Assembly: GCF_050113715.1 (NCBI RefSeq)
Contig: NZ_JBNJQR010000001.1
Span: forward strand, 496,001 to 560,000
Length of the DNA stretch: 64,000 nucleotides
Origin: Brevibacillus_H ginsengisoli
GTDB taxonomy: Bacteria; Bacillota; Bacilli; Brevibacillales; Brevibacillaceae
Direction of reading: 5' to 3'
Shown here piece after piece: positions 18,176 through 27,240 of the stretch. Positions within the stretch are counted from its first letter, which is position 1. The number at the start of each line of letters is the position of its first letter. The notes beneath the pieces were generated by a model that had not been told where the DNA came from, did not search any database, and saw nothing but the letters and a program-made list of their open reading frames with translations. The position numbers and the translations under genes are program-made.

Positions 18176-18688
18176 ATGAATTTTAAAGAGTACATTCGCG
18201 TTATTCCTGACTTCCCACAACCAGGTATCCGTTTCAAAGACATTACCACCTTGTTAAAGGATGGACCAGCCTACAAAGCGTCGATTGACGAGTTGGCCAA
18301 TTTTGCCAAGGATTTAAATGTCGATGTAATTGCTGGACCTGAAGCGCGTGGGTTTGTCGTAGGTGCTCCACTTTCTTATGCTCTTGGGGTTGGGTTCATC
18401 CCGGTTCGCAAATCCGGCAAATTGCCGTATGAGTCCATCAAAGCCGATTACAGCCTGGAATATGGAAAAGACGCTTTGGCTATGCACGTGGATGCGATTA
18501 CACCAGGGCAACGAGTTCTTATCGCGGATGACTTGTTGGCGACAGGCGGTACCATCTCGACTACGATCAAGTTGATTGAGGAATTAGGCGGTGTGGTAGT
18601 AGGGGCAACTTTCTTCATTGAATTGTCCTACCTGGATGGACGCAAGGTAATGGACGATATTCCAGTTAAATCTTTGGTACAGTACTAA
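18176..18688 (+). CDS. apt: Adenine phosphoribosyltransferase
   Basis: Salvages adenine to AMP with PRPP. The 170-residue protein begins MNFKEYIRVIPDFPQPGI and carries FKDITTLL, AGPEARGF, RKSGKLPY and the PRPP-binding loop VLIADDLLATGGT. ATG 18176 is preceded by an ideal AGGAGG beginning at the recJ stop, so the longer in-frame start within recJ is not used. The recJ-apt-relA order matches B. subtilis. Confidence 0.97.
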   Translation: MNFKEYIRVIPDFPQPGIRFKDITTLLKDGPAYKASIDELANFAKDLNVDVIAGPEARGFVVGAPLSYALGVGFIPVRKSGKLPYESIKADYSLEYGKDALAMHVDAITPGQRVLIADDLLATGGTISTTIKLIEELGGVVVGATFFIELSYLDGRKVMDDIPVKSLVQY

Positions 18689-18692
18689 AATG

Positions 18693-18719
18693 AAAAACGG
18701 GCATATTTTGCCCGTTTTT
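18693..18719 (+). terminator. Terminator after recJ-apt
   Basis: Stem of about ten base pairs 18693-18703 / 18709-18719 ending in a T run. Confidence 0.8.
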
Positions 18720-18733
18720 GTTATAATCTCAGA

Positions 18734-18830
18734 AAGTTCAATTGCTTTACAGTGGTAAAGTGACTGAGCTTATCCATTCACGTAAGCCCGCAAAAGTCTA
18801 AACAGAGCGTAGAGGGACGAAGTCTTTTCT
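18734..18830. repeat. Composite intergenic repeat, copy D (internally deleted)
   Basis: Hairpin 18734-18750 / 18755-18771, then CCATTCACGTAAGCCCGC, a degraded left end (CAAAAGTC), and the right-end block AAACAGAGCGTAGAGGGACG..CTTTTCT (to 18830), which is nearly identical to the right end of copy C. Confidence 0.7.
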
Positions 18831-18842
18831 ATATCTTTTACC

Positions 18843-18871
18843 TTTACAATCACGTGTTATTACAAGATAAT
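18843..18871 (+). promoter_or_regulatory. Possible sigma-A promoter of relA
   Basis: TTTACA, 17-base spacer, GATAAT, about 130 bases before relA. The rest of the gap (18872-18980) shows nothing else recognisable. Confidence 0.4.
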
Positions 18872-19000
18872 AATATGAAAACAGTCTTTTATTAGATTTT
18901 GTGCATATCGGGTGGACGATTGATTTTCTTTGTACCCTTACGAAGAAGCTGAAGACAATGCATGGGACTGATATATTTTGGAGGATAAGGGAAGGTAACT

Positions 19001-21169
19001 ATGACAACGGGTGTCGATGAGGTAATTAAGAAGGCTAGCACCTATATGCCGCCAGAAGATGTAGCGATAGTCGAACGCGCGTATCAACTGGCTATGAAAG
19101 CACACGAGGGCCAGGTGCGCAAATCAGGGGTCCCTTATATCATGCATCCAATTGCGGTTGCGGGTATTCTCGTTAATCTTAAATTAGATGCGACAACTGT
19201 AGCGGCTGGGTTCCTGCATGATGTCGTAGAGGACACAGATATTACGCTAGACATGCTTCGGAAGGATTTTGGGGACGAAGTAGCGTTGCTGGTTGATGGG
19301 GTAACGAAGCTCGAGAAAATCAAATATAAATCCAAGGAAGAGCAACTGGCTGAGAATCACCGGAAAATGCTGGTTGCGATGGCGCAGGACATCCGCGTTA
19401 TTCTGATCAAGTTGGCGGACCGTCTGCACAATATGCGTACTCTGAAGCATATGTCAGAAGAGAAACAACGCGAAATCTCGGATGAGACCCTTGAGATTTT
19501 TGCCCCTCTTGCTCATCGATTGGGGATTGCTTCCGTCAAATGGGAGCTAGAGGATATCTCGCTGCGTTATTTAAACCCTCAGCAATACTACCGTATCGTC
19601 AACCTGATGCAAAAGAAGCGAACCGAACGTGTGGAGTACATCAGCGAAGCAACGGAAACTATCCAAGAGAAATTGCGAGAGCTCCACATTGAAGCGGAAA
19701 TCTCTGGACGCCCGAAACATATTTACAGTATCTATAAAAAAATGACAACGCAGAGCAAGCAGTTCAATGAAATTTATGACCTGCTGGCACTCCGCATTAT
19801 TGTTCATGATATACGGGACTGTTACGCAGTCTTAGGAATTGTCCATACCCTGTGGAAACCGATGCCTGGCCGTTTTAAGGATTACATCGCCATGCCGAAA
19901 GCCAACATGTACCAATCACTGCATACGACCGTGATTGGACCCAAAGGAGACCCTCTGGAGGTTCAAATTCGTACCTGGGAGATGCATCAGACAGCGGAGA
20001 TCGGGATTGCCGCACACTGGGCGTATAAAGAGGGCAAAGGACAGGTTCAAGGCAATTTTGAAGAGAAAATCGGCACACTACGTGAGATTATCCAGGGTGG
20101 GCAAGAGGAAGCGCCGAATGCCCAAGAGTTCATGGAGTCTTTGAAGCAGGACTTGTTCTCTGATACGGTATTCGTATTTACACCGAAGGGCGAAGTCATT
20201 GAATTGCCCAAAGGGTCTGTTCCACTTGATTTTGCCTATCGTATTCACTCTGCGGTAGGGAATCGTTGCATCGGAGCCAAAGTGAACGGAAAGATCGTAC
20301 CGCTGGATCACGCGCTCAAAACAGGAGACATTGTGGAGATTTTAACTTCCAAGAACTCCTTTGGTCCTAGTCAGGACTGGCTGAAGATTGCCAAATCCGC
20401 TCAAGCGCGCAATAAGATCAAACAATGGTTTAAACGCGAAAAGCGTGAAGAGAATGTGATCAAAGGCAGAGAGATGATTGAAGCGGAGATCAAAGATCGA
20501 GGCTTTACCTTAAAAGAAGCCATGACGGACGAGAATCTTCAGGATGCGGCTAACAAGTTTAATTTTCAAGCGCTAGATGATCTGTACGCGGCAGTAGGCT
20601 ATGGCGGCTTAACGGCTTCTCAGGCTGTTTCACGCATTACGGAGAAATTGCGCAAAGAACGGGAAGAGCAAGTCATCCCAGAATTCAAACCGACGTCAAC
20701 CATTCATCAAACCGTCAAGAGTGAGAATGGGGTACGCGTCAAAGGGATCGACAACTTGTTGGTACGATTGTCTCGTTGCTGTACACCGGTTCCTGGCGAC
20801 GATATCGTTGGATTTATAACACGCGGACGTGGAGTTTCGATTCATCGGAAGGACTGCACGAACATCTTGACGGACGACTGCAGCGAGCGCTTGATCGAAG
20901 TGGAATGGGAGAGCGATATCAAGCATAATTACAATGTGGATATTGAGATTACCGGCCATGATCGAAGCGGTCTTCTAAATGACGTGCTGCATGTGGTTGG
21001 AGAGACCAAAACCAATATTACGGCTGTAAGCGGCAAAGCCGATAAAAACCGGGTGGCTACGATTCACATGACCATTTCGATCAGCAATCTGGATCATTTG
21101 CAGAAGGTCGTGGAGCGAATCAAACGGATCAAGGATATTTACTCGGTTCGTCGGATTTTAAATACGTAG
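19001..21169 (+). CDS. relA: Bifunctional (p)ppGpp synthetase/hydrolase Rel
   Basis: Makes and degrades the stringent-response alarmone. The 722 residues show an intact HD hydrolase domain (FLHDVVEDTD, His73-Asp74), so it is a bifunctional Rel rather than a synthetase-only RelA. The synthetase domain (AMPKANMYQSLHTTVIG), a TGS domain (DTVFVFTPKGEVIELPKGSVPLDFAY), a conserved Cys region (RLSRCCTPVPGDDIVGF) and a C-terminal ACT domain follow. ATG with GGAAGGT upstream; dtd follows 87 bases later. Confidence 0.96.
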   Translation: MTTGVDEVIKKASTYMPPEDVAIVERAYQLAMKAHEGQVRKSGVPYIMHPIAVAGILVNLKLDATTVAAGFLHDVVEDTDITLDMLRKDFGDEVALLVDGVTKLEKIKYKSKEEQLAENHRKMLVAMAQDIRVILIKLADRLHNMRTLKHMSEEKQREISDETLEIFAPLAHRLGIASVKWELEDISLRYLNPQQYYRIVNLMQKKRTERVEYISEATETIQEKLRELHIEAEISGRPKHIYSIYKKMTTQSKQFNEIYDLLALRIIVHDIRDCYAVLGIVHTLWKPMPGRFKDYIAMPKANMYQSLHTTVIGPKGDPLEVQIRTWEMHQTAEIGIAAHWAYKEGKGQVQGNFEEKIGTLREIIQGGQEEAPNAQEFMESLKQDLFSDTVFVFTPKGEVIELPKGSVPLDFAYRIHSAVGNRCIGAKVNGKIVPLDHALKTGDIVEILTSKNSFGPSQDWLKIAKSAQARNKIKQWFKREKREENVIKGREMIEAEIKDRGFTLKEAMTDENLQDAANKFNFQALDDLYAAVGYGGLTASQAVSRITEKLRKEREEQVIPEFKPTSTIHQTVKSENGVRVKGIDNLLVRLSRCCTPVPGDDIVGFITRGRGVSIHRKDCTNILTDDCSERLIEVEWESDIKHNYNVDIEITGHDRSGLLNDVLHVVGETKTNITAVSGKADKNRVATIHMTISISNLDHLQKVVERIKRIKDIYSVRRILNT

Positions 21170-21176
21170 GTTAGTG

Positions 21177-21212
21177 GAAGCGGCCCTTTTTGAAGTGCTG
21201 CTTCTTTCTTTG
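21177..21212 (+). terminator. Weak hairpin between relA and dtd
   Basis: Eight-base stem 21177-21184 / 21197-21204 (with G-U pairs) followed by TTTCTTT; may only reduce read-through into dtd. Confidence 0.4.
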
Positions 21213-21256
21213 TAGACAGGATAAAAAAGGACAAGGTTGCAAAGGGGTATGCAAAG

Positions 21257-21703
21257 ATGAGAGTAATCGTTCAGCGTTGTTTGGAATCGCGAGTGGAGGT
21301 AGAAGGAGAGATTGTCGGACAAATCCAGCACGGACTGATGCTGTTGGTTGGCATTACCCACAACGATTCAGAGAAGGATGTCGAATTTGTCGCGGATAAA
21401 GTAGCCAATCTGCGAATTTTCAGTGATGAAGAAGATAAAATGAACTGGTCTGTCCTGGATACCCGAGGACAAATCCTTTCGGTGTCGCAATTCACGCTGT
21501 ACGGGGATTGCCGGAAGGGGCGCAGACCCAATTTCATGGCGGCGGCCCGACCTGAGATTGCCGAAGGATTGTACGAGCTGTTCAATCAGAAGCTTCGGGA
21601 CAAGGGGCTTAAGGTTGAGACGGGCAAGTTTGGGGCGATGATGCAGGTCCATCTGATCAATGACGGACCCGTCACTTTGATTGTTGAAAGTGATCCGCAA
21701 TAA
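21257..21703 (+). CDS. dtd: D-aminoacyl-tRNA deacylase
   Basis: Removes D-amino acids (and glycine from tRNA-Ala) mischarged onto tRNA. The 148-residue protein starts MRVIVQRCLESRVEVEG and has the conserved SVSQFTLYGDCRKGRRPNF and the cross-subunit MQVHLINDGPVTLIVES (Gly-cisPro region replaced by NDGPVT as in the family). It follows relA as in many Firmicutes. Confidence 0.96.
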   Translation: MRVIVQRCLESRVEVEGEIVGQIQHGLMLLVGITHNDSEKDVEFVADKVANLRIFSDEEDKMNWSVLDTRGQILSVSQFTLYGDCRKGRRPNFMAAARPEIAEGLYELFNQKLRDKGLKVETGKFGAMMQVHLINDGPVTLIVESDPQ

Positions 21704-21739
21704 TTGCTATGAAGTGTTGGTTGGTTAACACTGTTACGT

Positions 21740-21792
21740 AAAAAAGCACCGACTGAATCGTTAGAGATGGACGATTCGGTCGGTGCTTTTTT
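21740..21792. terminator. Bidirectional terminator between dtd and the amidase gene
   Basis: 21-base stem 21740-21760 / 21772-21792 with one G-U pair, flanked by A and T runs, serving both convergent genes. Confidence 0.9.
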
Positions 21793-21796
21793 AAAT

Positions 21797-23524
21797 TTAA
21801 TCACTAGATTGTGACGCAAAATAGCGGGCAATACCGTTAAAAATTCCTTCCGCCGCGAGGTCTTCTTGATTAGCGGAGCGCACACGCGTTTCTTCATCTG
21901 GATTCGATAAGAAACCAACCTCACAAAGTATCGAAACAATTGGATTCTCACGCAAGACGTGATAATCTCCGAAACGGGAATGAAGGTCCGCATAGTTGGT
22001 AGTCTTAACGATCTCCGATTGAACCATCGATGCAAGCTTACTAGATTCCCCTTCATAGTAGTAAAAAATAATACTACCATTTATCGTGGGATTGGGGTGA
22101 GTGTTATGGTGGATACTGACAAACAGATCGGCCTTGTTGTTCACGGCAATATCTACGCGTTGTTGAAGCGAGGGTTTCCAATCGTCGCTTCGTGTCATGA
22201 CGACCTTGGCACCTGCGGCTTCCAGCTTTGCTTTGAGATCGAGGGCAACCTGGAGATTAATTGTTTTTTCTTGTGTACCGAAGCTTTTCCCGATTGCTCC
22301 CGTATCATCTCCACCGTGTCCAGCGTCGACGACAATCACTTTATTTTTGAGCGAGTCGCTGTGTACGATATTGGTTGTCCCTTTACCATCCGCATTGACA
22401 ATCCATCCAGCCACGTATCCAATTGTTCCGTCGGATAACTGGATGCGAACCCATTCACCTTCCGTTGCCAGAATCGGGTAATGTTCGCCGGGCTGTACGT
22501 TTCCAACAATGTCATAGGTAATTCCAGGTCCCAAGCGAACATTCGTGTCGGGATTCAGGATGGTAACCTGTGGTGAACCGGGTTCTGTCGGTGTAACATC
22601 TCCAGGAGATACTGTCGGTTCCTGATCATCTTCGGATGAAGGTGAAGCAGCCACGAGCCAGCCAGCGACCCAACCGATTTGCTGATTTGGGGTTCGAACC
22701 TGAATCCATTCTCCTTTGCGAGTAAGAATAGTGAGGTTATCACCTTGTGTCAGCTTGCCTACAACGTTACTTGTGGTATTCGGTTGGCTTCTCAGATTCA
22801 CATTGGTAGCGTTCACTTTTACCACAGTGGTCGGAGAGGGGACAGGATTTGTTGCGATATTCCCAGATTCTTTTACGGCTTCTTTCCCAGCCTCTTTCCC
22901 AGCCTCTTTCACCAACCAACTCGCCACCCAACCAGTTTGGGTAGGGGAGAGCTTGATTTGGACCCACTGACCATTTTTTTGGACAAGCGGGTACGATTTG
23001 TCGGGATTAATCTTTTGAACAATGGAAGCTGTCTGATTTGGAGCCGAACGAACATTTAGATTTGTTACATTGCTTTGAATATAAGACTTCCCATTGGTTC
23101 CGCCAGGCTGACTGGTGGTTGACTTCCCAGTACCTGAATGAACTGTGCCTGAATTCGCCGTGCCAGATGGTTTAGTACCCGAGCTGTTTGGCGTACTCAC
23201 GGGGGTCTTGGCACTTTTGCTTGGTTTTGCCGAATTGACCGCGATAACATCTTTTCCGCCGACCGGTTTCACTAACCAGCTGGCAATCCAACCTTTGGTT
23301 CCGTCTGGCAGGGTGACCTGATACCAGTCGTTTTTCTCGGTAAGAACATTCATTTTGTGTGTACGGGGTAATTGTTTGACCACGTTGTATGTTAGACCAG
23401 GTCCTGATCTGATATTAAGCTTGTCTACAGTTCCTTGAACAACATTCGGTGCTGCCTCGGCGGGCATTACGGGGAGGAGGAGACAAGCTAGTGCGAGTAT
23501 GCTGCAAATTCTAAGTCTGTTCAA
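21797..23524 (-). CDS. N-acetylmuramoyl-L-alanine amidase with four SH3 domains
   Basis: A secreted wall hydrolase of about 575 residues. The signal peptide (..ICSILALACLLLPVMPAEA) is followed by four bacterial SH3_3 domains (about residues 33-90, 150-210, 240-295, 322-380), each with VNLRSGP/NVRSAP-type starts and GWVAGWLV-type ends, then an Amidase_3 domain (about 395-572). Catalytic zinc ligands are visible: His in VVDAGHGGDD, Glu in EKTINLQVA, His in SIHHN, with Glu in ILCEVGFLSN. The linker before the third SH3 contains a short tandem repeat (AGKEAGKEA). TTG at 23524 is favoured over GTG 23533 because GAGAGGGTGA lies at proper spacing from the TTG and touches the GTG. Confidence 0.9.
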   Translation of the reverse strand: MNRLRICSILALACLLLPVMPAEAAPNVVQGTVDKLNIRSGPGLTYNVVKQLPRTHKMNVLTEKNDWYQVTLPDGTKGWIASWLVKPVGGKDVIAVNSAKPSKSAKTPVSTPNSSGTKPSGTANSGTVHSGTGKSTTSQPGGTNGKSYIQSNVTNLNVRSAPNQTASIVQKINPDKSYPLVQKNGQWVQIKLSPTQTGWVASWLVKEAGKEAGKEAVKESGNIATNPVPSPTTVVKVNATNVNLRSQPNTTSNVVGKLTQGDNLTILTRKGEWIQVRTPNQQIGWVAGWLVAASPSSEDDQEPTVSPGDVTPTEPGSPQVTILNPDTNVRLGPGITYDIVGNVQPGEHYPILATEGEWVRIQLSDGTIGYVAGWIVNADGKGTTNIVHSDSLKNKVIVVDAGHGGDDTGAIGKSFGTQEKTINLQVALDLKAKLEAAGAKVVMTRSDDWKPSLQQRVDIAVNNKADLFVSIHHNTHPNPTINGSIIFYYYEGESSKLASMVQSEIVKTTNYADLHSRFGDYHVLRENPIVSILCEVGFLSNPDEETRVRSANQEDLAAEGIFNGIARYFASQSSD

Positions 23525-23757
23525 AAGGCTCACCCTCTCTAAGCTATTAATCTATCACCCTAAATTTTCCGTCCGACATTACTCTTTCTTCTTAGTCCCT
23601 CATTTTTCCTGCAAGTAACGACACAATTAGCATTTTTTTGTGAAAAATAGCTCGATTGATTCTTGTCAAACTTCCTAGCGTTTTCGAATGGCCAAAGCGA
23701 GATGTGTGGAATTTGGCGGAAAAGGCAAGACTACTAGGAGAAAAAGGAGGATGTTCA

Positions 23758-23931
23758 ATGCGGCAATCGATCAATGAAACATTCGCGCAAGAATCCAACA
23801 GAAGGCTTTTCTCTGTTGATTTTCATGATTTTATTGAAAAGGAAAGTGTCCTTAACGACGTGGAACTCTCATCCGAATTTGATATCAGCATCAAGGACGT
23901 CCATCAGCTACGAAAGAGGATGAAGAGGTAG
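23758..23931 (+). CDS. 57-residue protein with a helix-turn-helix-like tail
   Basis: Small protein of unknown function (MRQSINETFAQESNRRLFSV..) preceded by an ideal AAAGGAGGAT, which argues strongly that it is translated. The C-terminal part, VELSSEFDISIKDVHQLRKR, looks like the turn and recognition helix of a sigma region 4-like HTH, but it is too short to assign. hemZ follows after 80 bases. Confidence 0.65.
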   Translation: MRQSINETFAQESNRRLFSVDFHDFIEKESVLNDVELSSEFDISIKDVHQLRKRMKR

Positions 23932-24012
23932 CGAAAAGTGTCAACCTGGATTGACCGTGCTTCAGCCGTTCGATAAACTGTCTCTAGTGAAATGGAAAAG
24001 CAGGTGAACAGT

Positions 24013-25521
24013 TTGATTCAAGTCCGTAACGAGGGACATTCTTTTGAGCGGGAGATTGGTTTTATTCTTGCTTTGTTTTATGAAGACCCTGAAGTGCAAT
24101 ACGTAACCCAGTGGGATAATTCAGAAGCCGATATTCGCATATGGCTCTCGATAACTCCAGAGTCTGATGGCGTTCAAGCGTACGGAGAGATCTTACGCGA
24201 CAAGGAGCGATACGAGTTTTCATACAAGCGCAACTATCAAGAGCGGACGGAAAAAGCAGAGCGTAAGACAGCCAAGCAAGCCATAAGCTATACACTCTTA
24301 AGCCTTTTGGAACGGCTGACAGGAATCGAGCAGGGTTGGGGCATCCTCACCGGGATTCGCCCGACGAAGCTGTTGCATAAATTCCTCACCTCTGGCATGA
24401 GCCGTGAAGAGGCGCATCGACATCTGCGGGAAGATTATATGATGCGTCCGTACAAGCTGGATTTGCTGCAAGAAATTGTGGACAAGCAGCTTCAGGTGGT
24501 TCCCGATCTTTATTCCATTGATCGTGAACTGTCCATTTACATTGGGATTCCCTTCTGTCCGACCAAATGCGCTTACTGTACTTTCCCGGCGTATGCCATT
24601 CAGGCGCAAAAGGAGAACGTCAACGTCTTCCTAGAAGGCTTAATGTACGAAATCCGGGCAACGGGAGAATGGCTGAAGCGACACGATCTGCGGATTACCT
24701 CGATTTATTTTGGCGGAGGGACACCGACCAGTATTACGGCTGAGGAATTGGACCAATTGTTTGTAGCGCTCCATCAGTCGTTCCCGCATATGGACAAGGT
24801 GCGTGAGCTAACGGTAGAGGCTGGGCGACCTGATACGATTACCGCTGATAAACTGAATGTGATGAAGAAGTGGAAGGTGGATCGGATCAGCATCAATCCG
24901 CAGTCATTTACGGATGAGACGCTGGAGGCAATCGGACGCCATCACTCCGTTGCTGAAGTCATTGAGAAATATGAACTGGCTATGTCGATGGGGCTTACCA
25001 ATATCAACATGGACCTGATTATTGGCTTGCCTAACGAAGGGCTTGAGGAGATGCGAAACAGCTTGGCGGAAGTGGAACGCTTGAAACCAACCTCCCTCAC
25101 CGTTCATACGCTGTCATTCAAGCGAGCTTCCGAAATGACGCAAAACAAGGAACGCTACAAGGTGGCCAGTCGTGACGAGATTCAGCAAATGATGCGGCTA
25201 GCTTCCGAGTGGACGCGAGAGCATGATTACTTGCCCTACTATCTCTATCGCCAGAAAAACATCCTGGGCAATTTGGAGAACATCGGCTATGCGGTTCGGG
25301 GGCAAGAGAGCATCTATAACATCATGATCATGGAAGAGGTACAGACGATTCTCGGATTGGGCTGCGGAGCGGTCTCCAAGCTGATGAAACCGGGCAGTGG
25401 TCAATTGACTCGTTTTCCCAACCCGAAAGATCCCAAAACCTATAACGAGACCTATAAACAGCTTGTGGTAGAGAAGATTCGGGCGCTAGATGAGGTCTAC
25501 GGGTACGTCCAACAATCATGA
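24013..25521 (+). CDS. hemZ: HemZ-type radical SAM protein (coproporphyrinogen dehydrogenase-like)
   Basis: About 502 residues. A non-catalytic N-terminal region of about 160 residues precedes a radical SAM core with the cluster motif CPTKCAYC (in IGIPFCPTKCAYCTFPAYA) and the SAM site YFGGGTPTS, then a HemN-like C-terminal region. This arrangement is that of B. subtilis HemZ, a presumed oxygen-independent coproporphyrinogen III oxidase whose activity is debated among HemN-like proteins (HemW members are haem chaperones). TTG 24013 is preferred because AGGTGA lies 5 bases upstream; the upstream ATG 23992 lacks a ribosome binding site. Confidence 0.85.
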   Translation: MIQVRNEGHSFEREIGFILALFYEDPEVQYVTQWDNSEADIRIWLSITPESDGVQAYGEILRDKERYEFSYKRNYQERTEKAERKTAKQAISYTLLSLLERLTGIEQGWGILTGIRPTKLLHKFLTSGMSREEAHRHLREDYMMRPYKLDLLQEIVDKQLQVVPDLYSIDRELSIYIGIPFCPTKCAYCTFPAYAIQAQKENVNVFLEGLMYEIRATGEWLKRHDLRITSIYFGGGTPTSITAEELDQLFVALHQSFPHMDKVRELTVEAGRPDTITADKLNVMKKWKVDRISINPQSFTDETLEAIGRHHSVAEVIEKYELAMSMGLTNINMDLIIGLPNEGLEEMRNSLAEVERLKPTSLTVHTLSFKRASEMTQNKERYKVASRDEIQQMMRLASEWTREHDYLPYYLYRQKNILGNLENIGYAVRGQESIYNIMIMEEVQTILGLGCGAVSKLMKPGSGQLTRFPNPKDPKTYNETYKQLVVEKIRALDEVYGYVQQS

Positions 25522-25558
25522 TAATTGCTTGATAGAAAAAGTTTTCCTGACAGAACAG

Positions 25559-25588
25559 TTGACTTCTGTTTCATGCATTTGCTATGAT
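25559..25588 (+). promoter_or_regulatory. Sigma-A promoter of the hisS-aspS T-box transcript
   Basis: TTGACT, 18-base spacer, TATGAT. Confidence 0.65.
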
Positions 25589-25599
25589 TCGATATAAGT

Positions 25600-25871
25600 T
25601 TTTCATATCTTGATCTGATGACGGGACCAAGTAGCCGGGAATACGCATAGCTAGAGAGGAAGTGCCGTGGCTGAAAGCACTTCTCTGTGACGACTTGGTG
25701 AATGACTTCCCTGAAGACCTCCGTGAACGACTATGTCTAGTAACGATCGGGCGTGAACCTGCGTTAAGGGTAATGAAGTGGGATCTCGTATCCAATAAGG
25801 GTGGCACCACGGGAGTATATAAGACTCTCGTCCCTGGCGTGAATGCATCATGCTGGGGACGGGGGTTTTTT
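25600..25871 (+). promoter_or_regulatory. T-box leader of hisS-aspS, specifier reads GAC (Asp)
   Basis: The 14-nt T-box core is present (AAGGGTGGCACCACGG, 25797-25812), followed by a terminator (25827-25834 / 25856-25863, then T run). Stem I shows AGTA at 25630-25633 opposite GAATGAC at 25700-25706, flanked by pairing GGGA/TCCC below and GCCGGG/CTTGGT above. Aligned with the alaS T-box of this window (GAATGCT), the specifier position holds GAC, an aspartate codon. Uncharged tRNA-Asp should therefore promote read-through into hisS and aspS. Confidence 0.85.
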
Positions 25872-25950
25872 GCGTATATCCATAAAACTCACGTGCCTCA
25901 AGGCTTGAGCGCGTTCCAATAAGCAATACATGAATAGTGGAGGGAAGATT

Positions 25951-27210
25951 ATGTCCAAGATTCAAATTCCGCGTGGCACGCAAGACATTATGCCCGGCAC
26001 CGTTGAACTTTGGCAGCACATTGAAGCCAAAGCGCGCGATCTTTGCCGCCGCTACAACTATCAGGAAATCCGCACGCCGATTTTTGAACAGACCGAACTG
26101 TTTCAACGCGGTGTGGGCGAGACAACCGATATTGTGGAAAAAGAGATGTACAGCGTGGAATCTCGCGGTGAGGACCAACTGACGCTGCGTCCGGAAGGTA
26201 CTGCGGGTGTCGTTCGTTCCTATGTGGAGAAAAAGCTGTACGGTTCGCCAGTTCAGCCTACCAAGCTGTACTACATTGGTCCGATGTTCCGCCACGAGCG
26301 TCCACAGGCAGGGCGTTACCGCCAATTTACCCAATTTGGTGTGGAAGCGATCGGCTCCAGTGATCCTGCGATTGACGCGGAAACCATTGCGGTAGCGGTT
26401 CGTTTTTACCAAGAGTTCGGACTGCAAGGAATTACGGTGGAATTAAACAGTGTAGGTACTTTAGAAGATCGCGCGAGACATCGCGAGAAGCTGTTGGAAT
26501 ATTTCCAACCAATCCGTCATGAGCTATGTGCGGACTGTCAATCACGCATGGATCGTAATCCGTTGCGTGTCCTTGACTGTAAAGTGGATAAGTGCAAGAA
26601 CTTAACCCAAGATGCGCCGTCCATTCTCGATTATCTGAGTCCTGAATCGATGGCTCACTTTGAAGAAGTTCTGCAGCACCTATGCGATTTGAATATTTCT
26701 TACACGATCAACCCTCGACTGGTTCGTGGTCTGGATTACTATACGTTGACCGCGTTCGAGATTAAGATGGCGGAGATTGGAGCCGTCGAGACCCTTTGCG
26801 GAGGCGGCCGATATAATGGTCTGGTTTCCGAAATAGGGGGAGAGGATATGCCGGGCATTGGTTTCGCTTTAAGTATTGAGCGATTGTTGCTCGCGCTTGA
26901 GAAACAAGGAATCAGCTTGCCGGGTGCGCCAGCGCTTGACTGTTTTGTGGTCGTTCAGACACCAGAAGCCAAAGCGAAAGCCTTCTACCTGCTGGATCTG
27001 CTTCGTCAAGCAGGGGTATCCGCTGATATGGATTACCTGGGACGCAAAATGAAGGCGCAATTAAAAGCAGCAGATCGCTATCAATCTCGCTATGCCGCGA
27101 TTATTGGCGAATCAGAGCTGGCTAATGGAACGGTTGTCCTTAAAGAAATGGCAACGGGCGAGCAACAAGAAATCAAGTTGGAAGATGTAGCCGCAGTTTT
27201 GGTGAAATAA
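25951..27210 (+). CDS. hisS: Histidyl-tRNA synthetase (bacterial type)
   Basis: Class II synthetase that charges tRNA-His. The 419-residue protein starts MSKIQIPRGTQDIMPG and has motif 2 in FRHERPQAGRYRQF, the histidine-binding motif LVRGLDYYT, GGGRYNGL and the C-terminal anticodon-binding domain. ATG 25951 has GGAGGG upstream; an in-frame ATG at 25930 lacks one. It is cotranscribed with aspS behind a T-box. A divergent second HisRS is encoded at 49117. Confidence 0.97.
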   Translation: MSKIQIPRGTQDIMPGTVELWQHIEAKARDLCRRYNYQEIRTPIFEQTELFQRGVGETTDIVEKEMYSVESRGEDQLTLRPEGTAGVVRSYVEKKLYGSPVQPTKLYYIGPMFRHERPQAGRYRQFTQFGVEAIGSSDPAIDAETIAVAVRFYQEFGLQGITVELNSVGTLEDRARHREKLLEYFQPIRHELCADCQSRMDRNPLRVLDCKVDKCKNLTQDAPSILDYLSPESMAHFEEVLQHLCDLNISYTINPRLVRGLDYYTLTAFEIKMAEIGAVETLCGGGRYNGLVSEIGGEDMPGIGFALSIERLLLALEKQGISLPGAPALDCFVVVQTPEAKAKAFYLLDLLRQAGVSADMDYLGRKMKAQLKAADRYQSRYAAIIGESELANGTVVLKEMATGEQQEIKLEDVAAVLVK

Positions 27211-27240
27211 ATCATTCTAAATAATCCGGAGGGGATTTAC

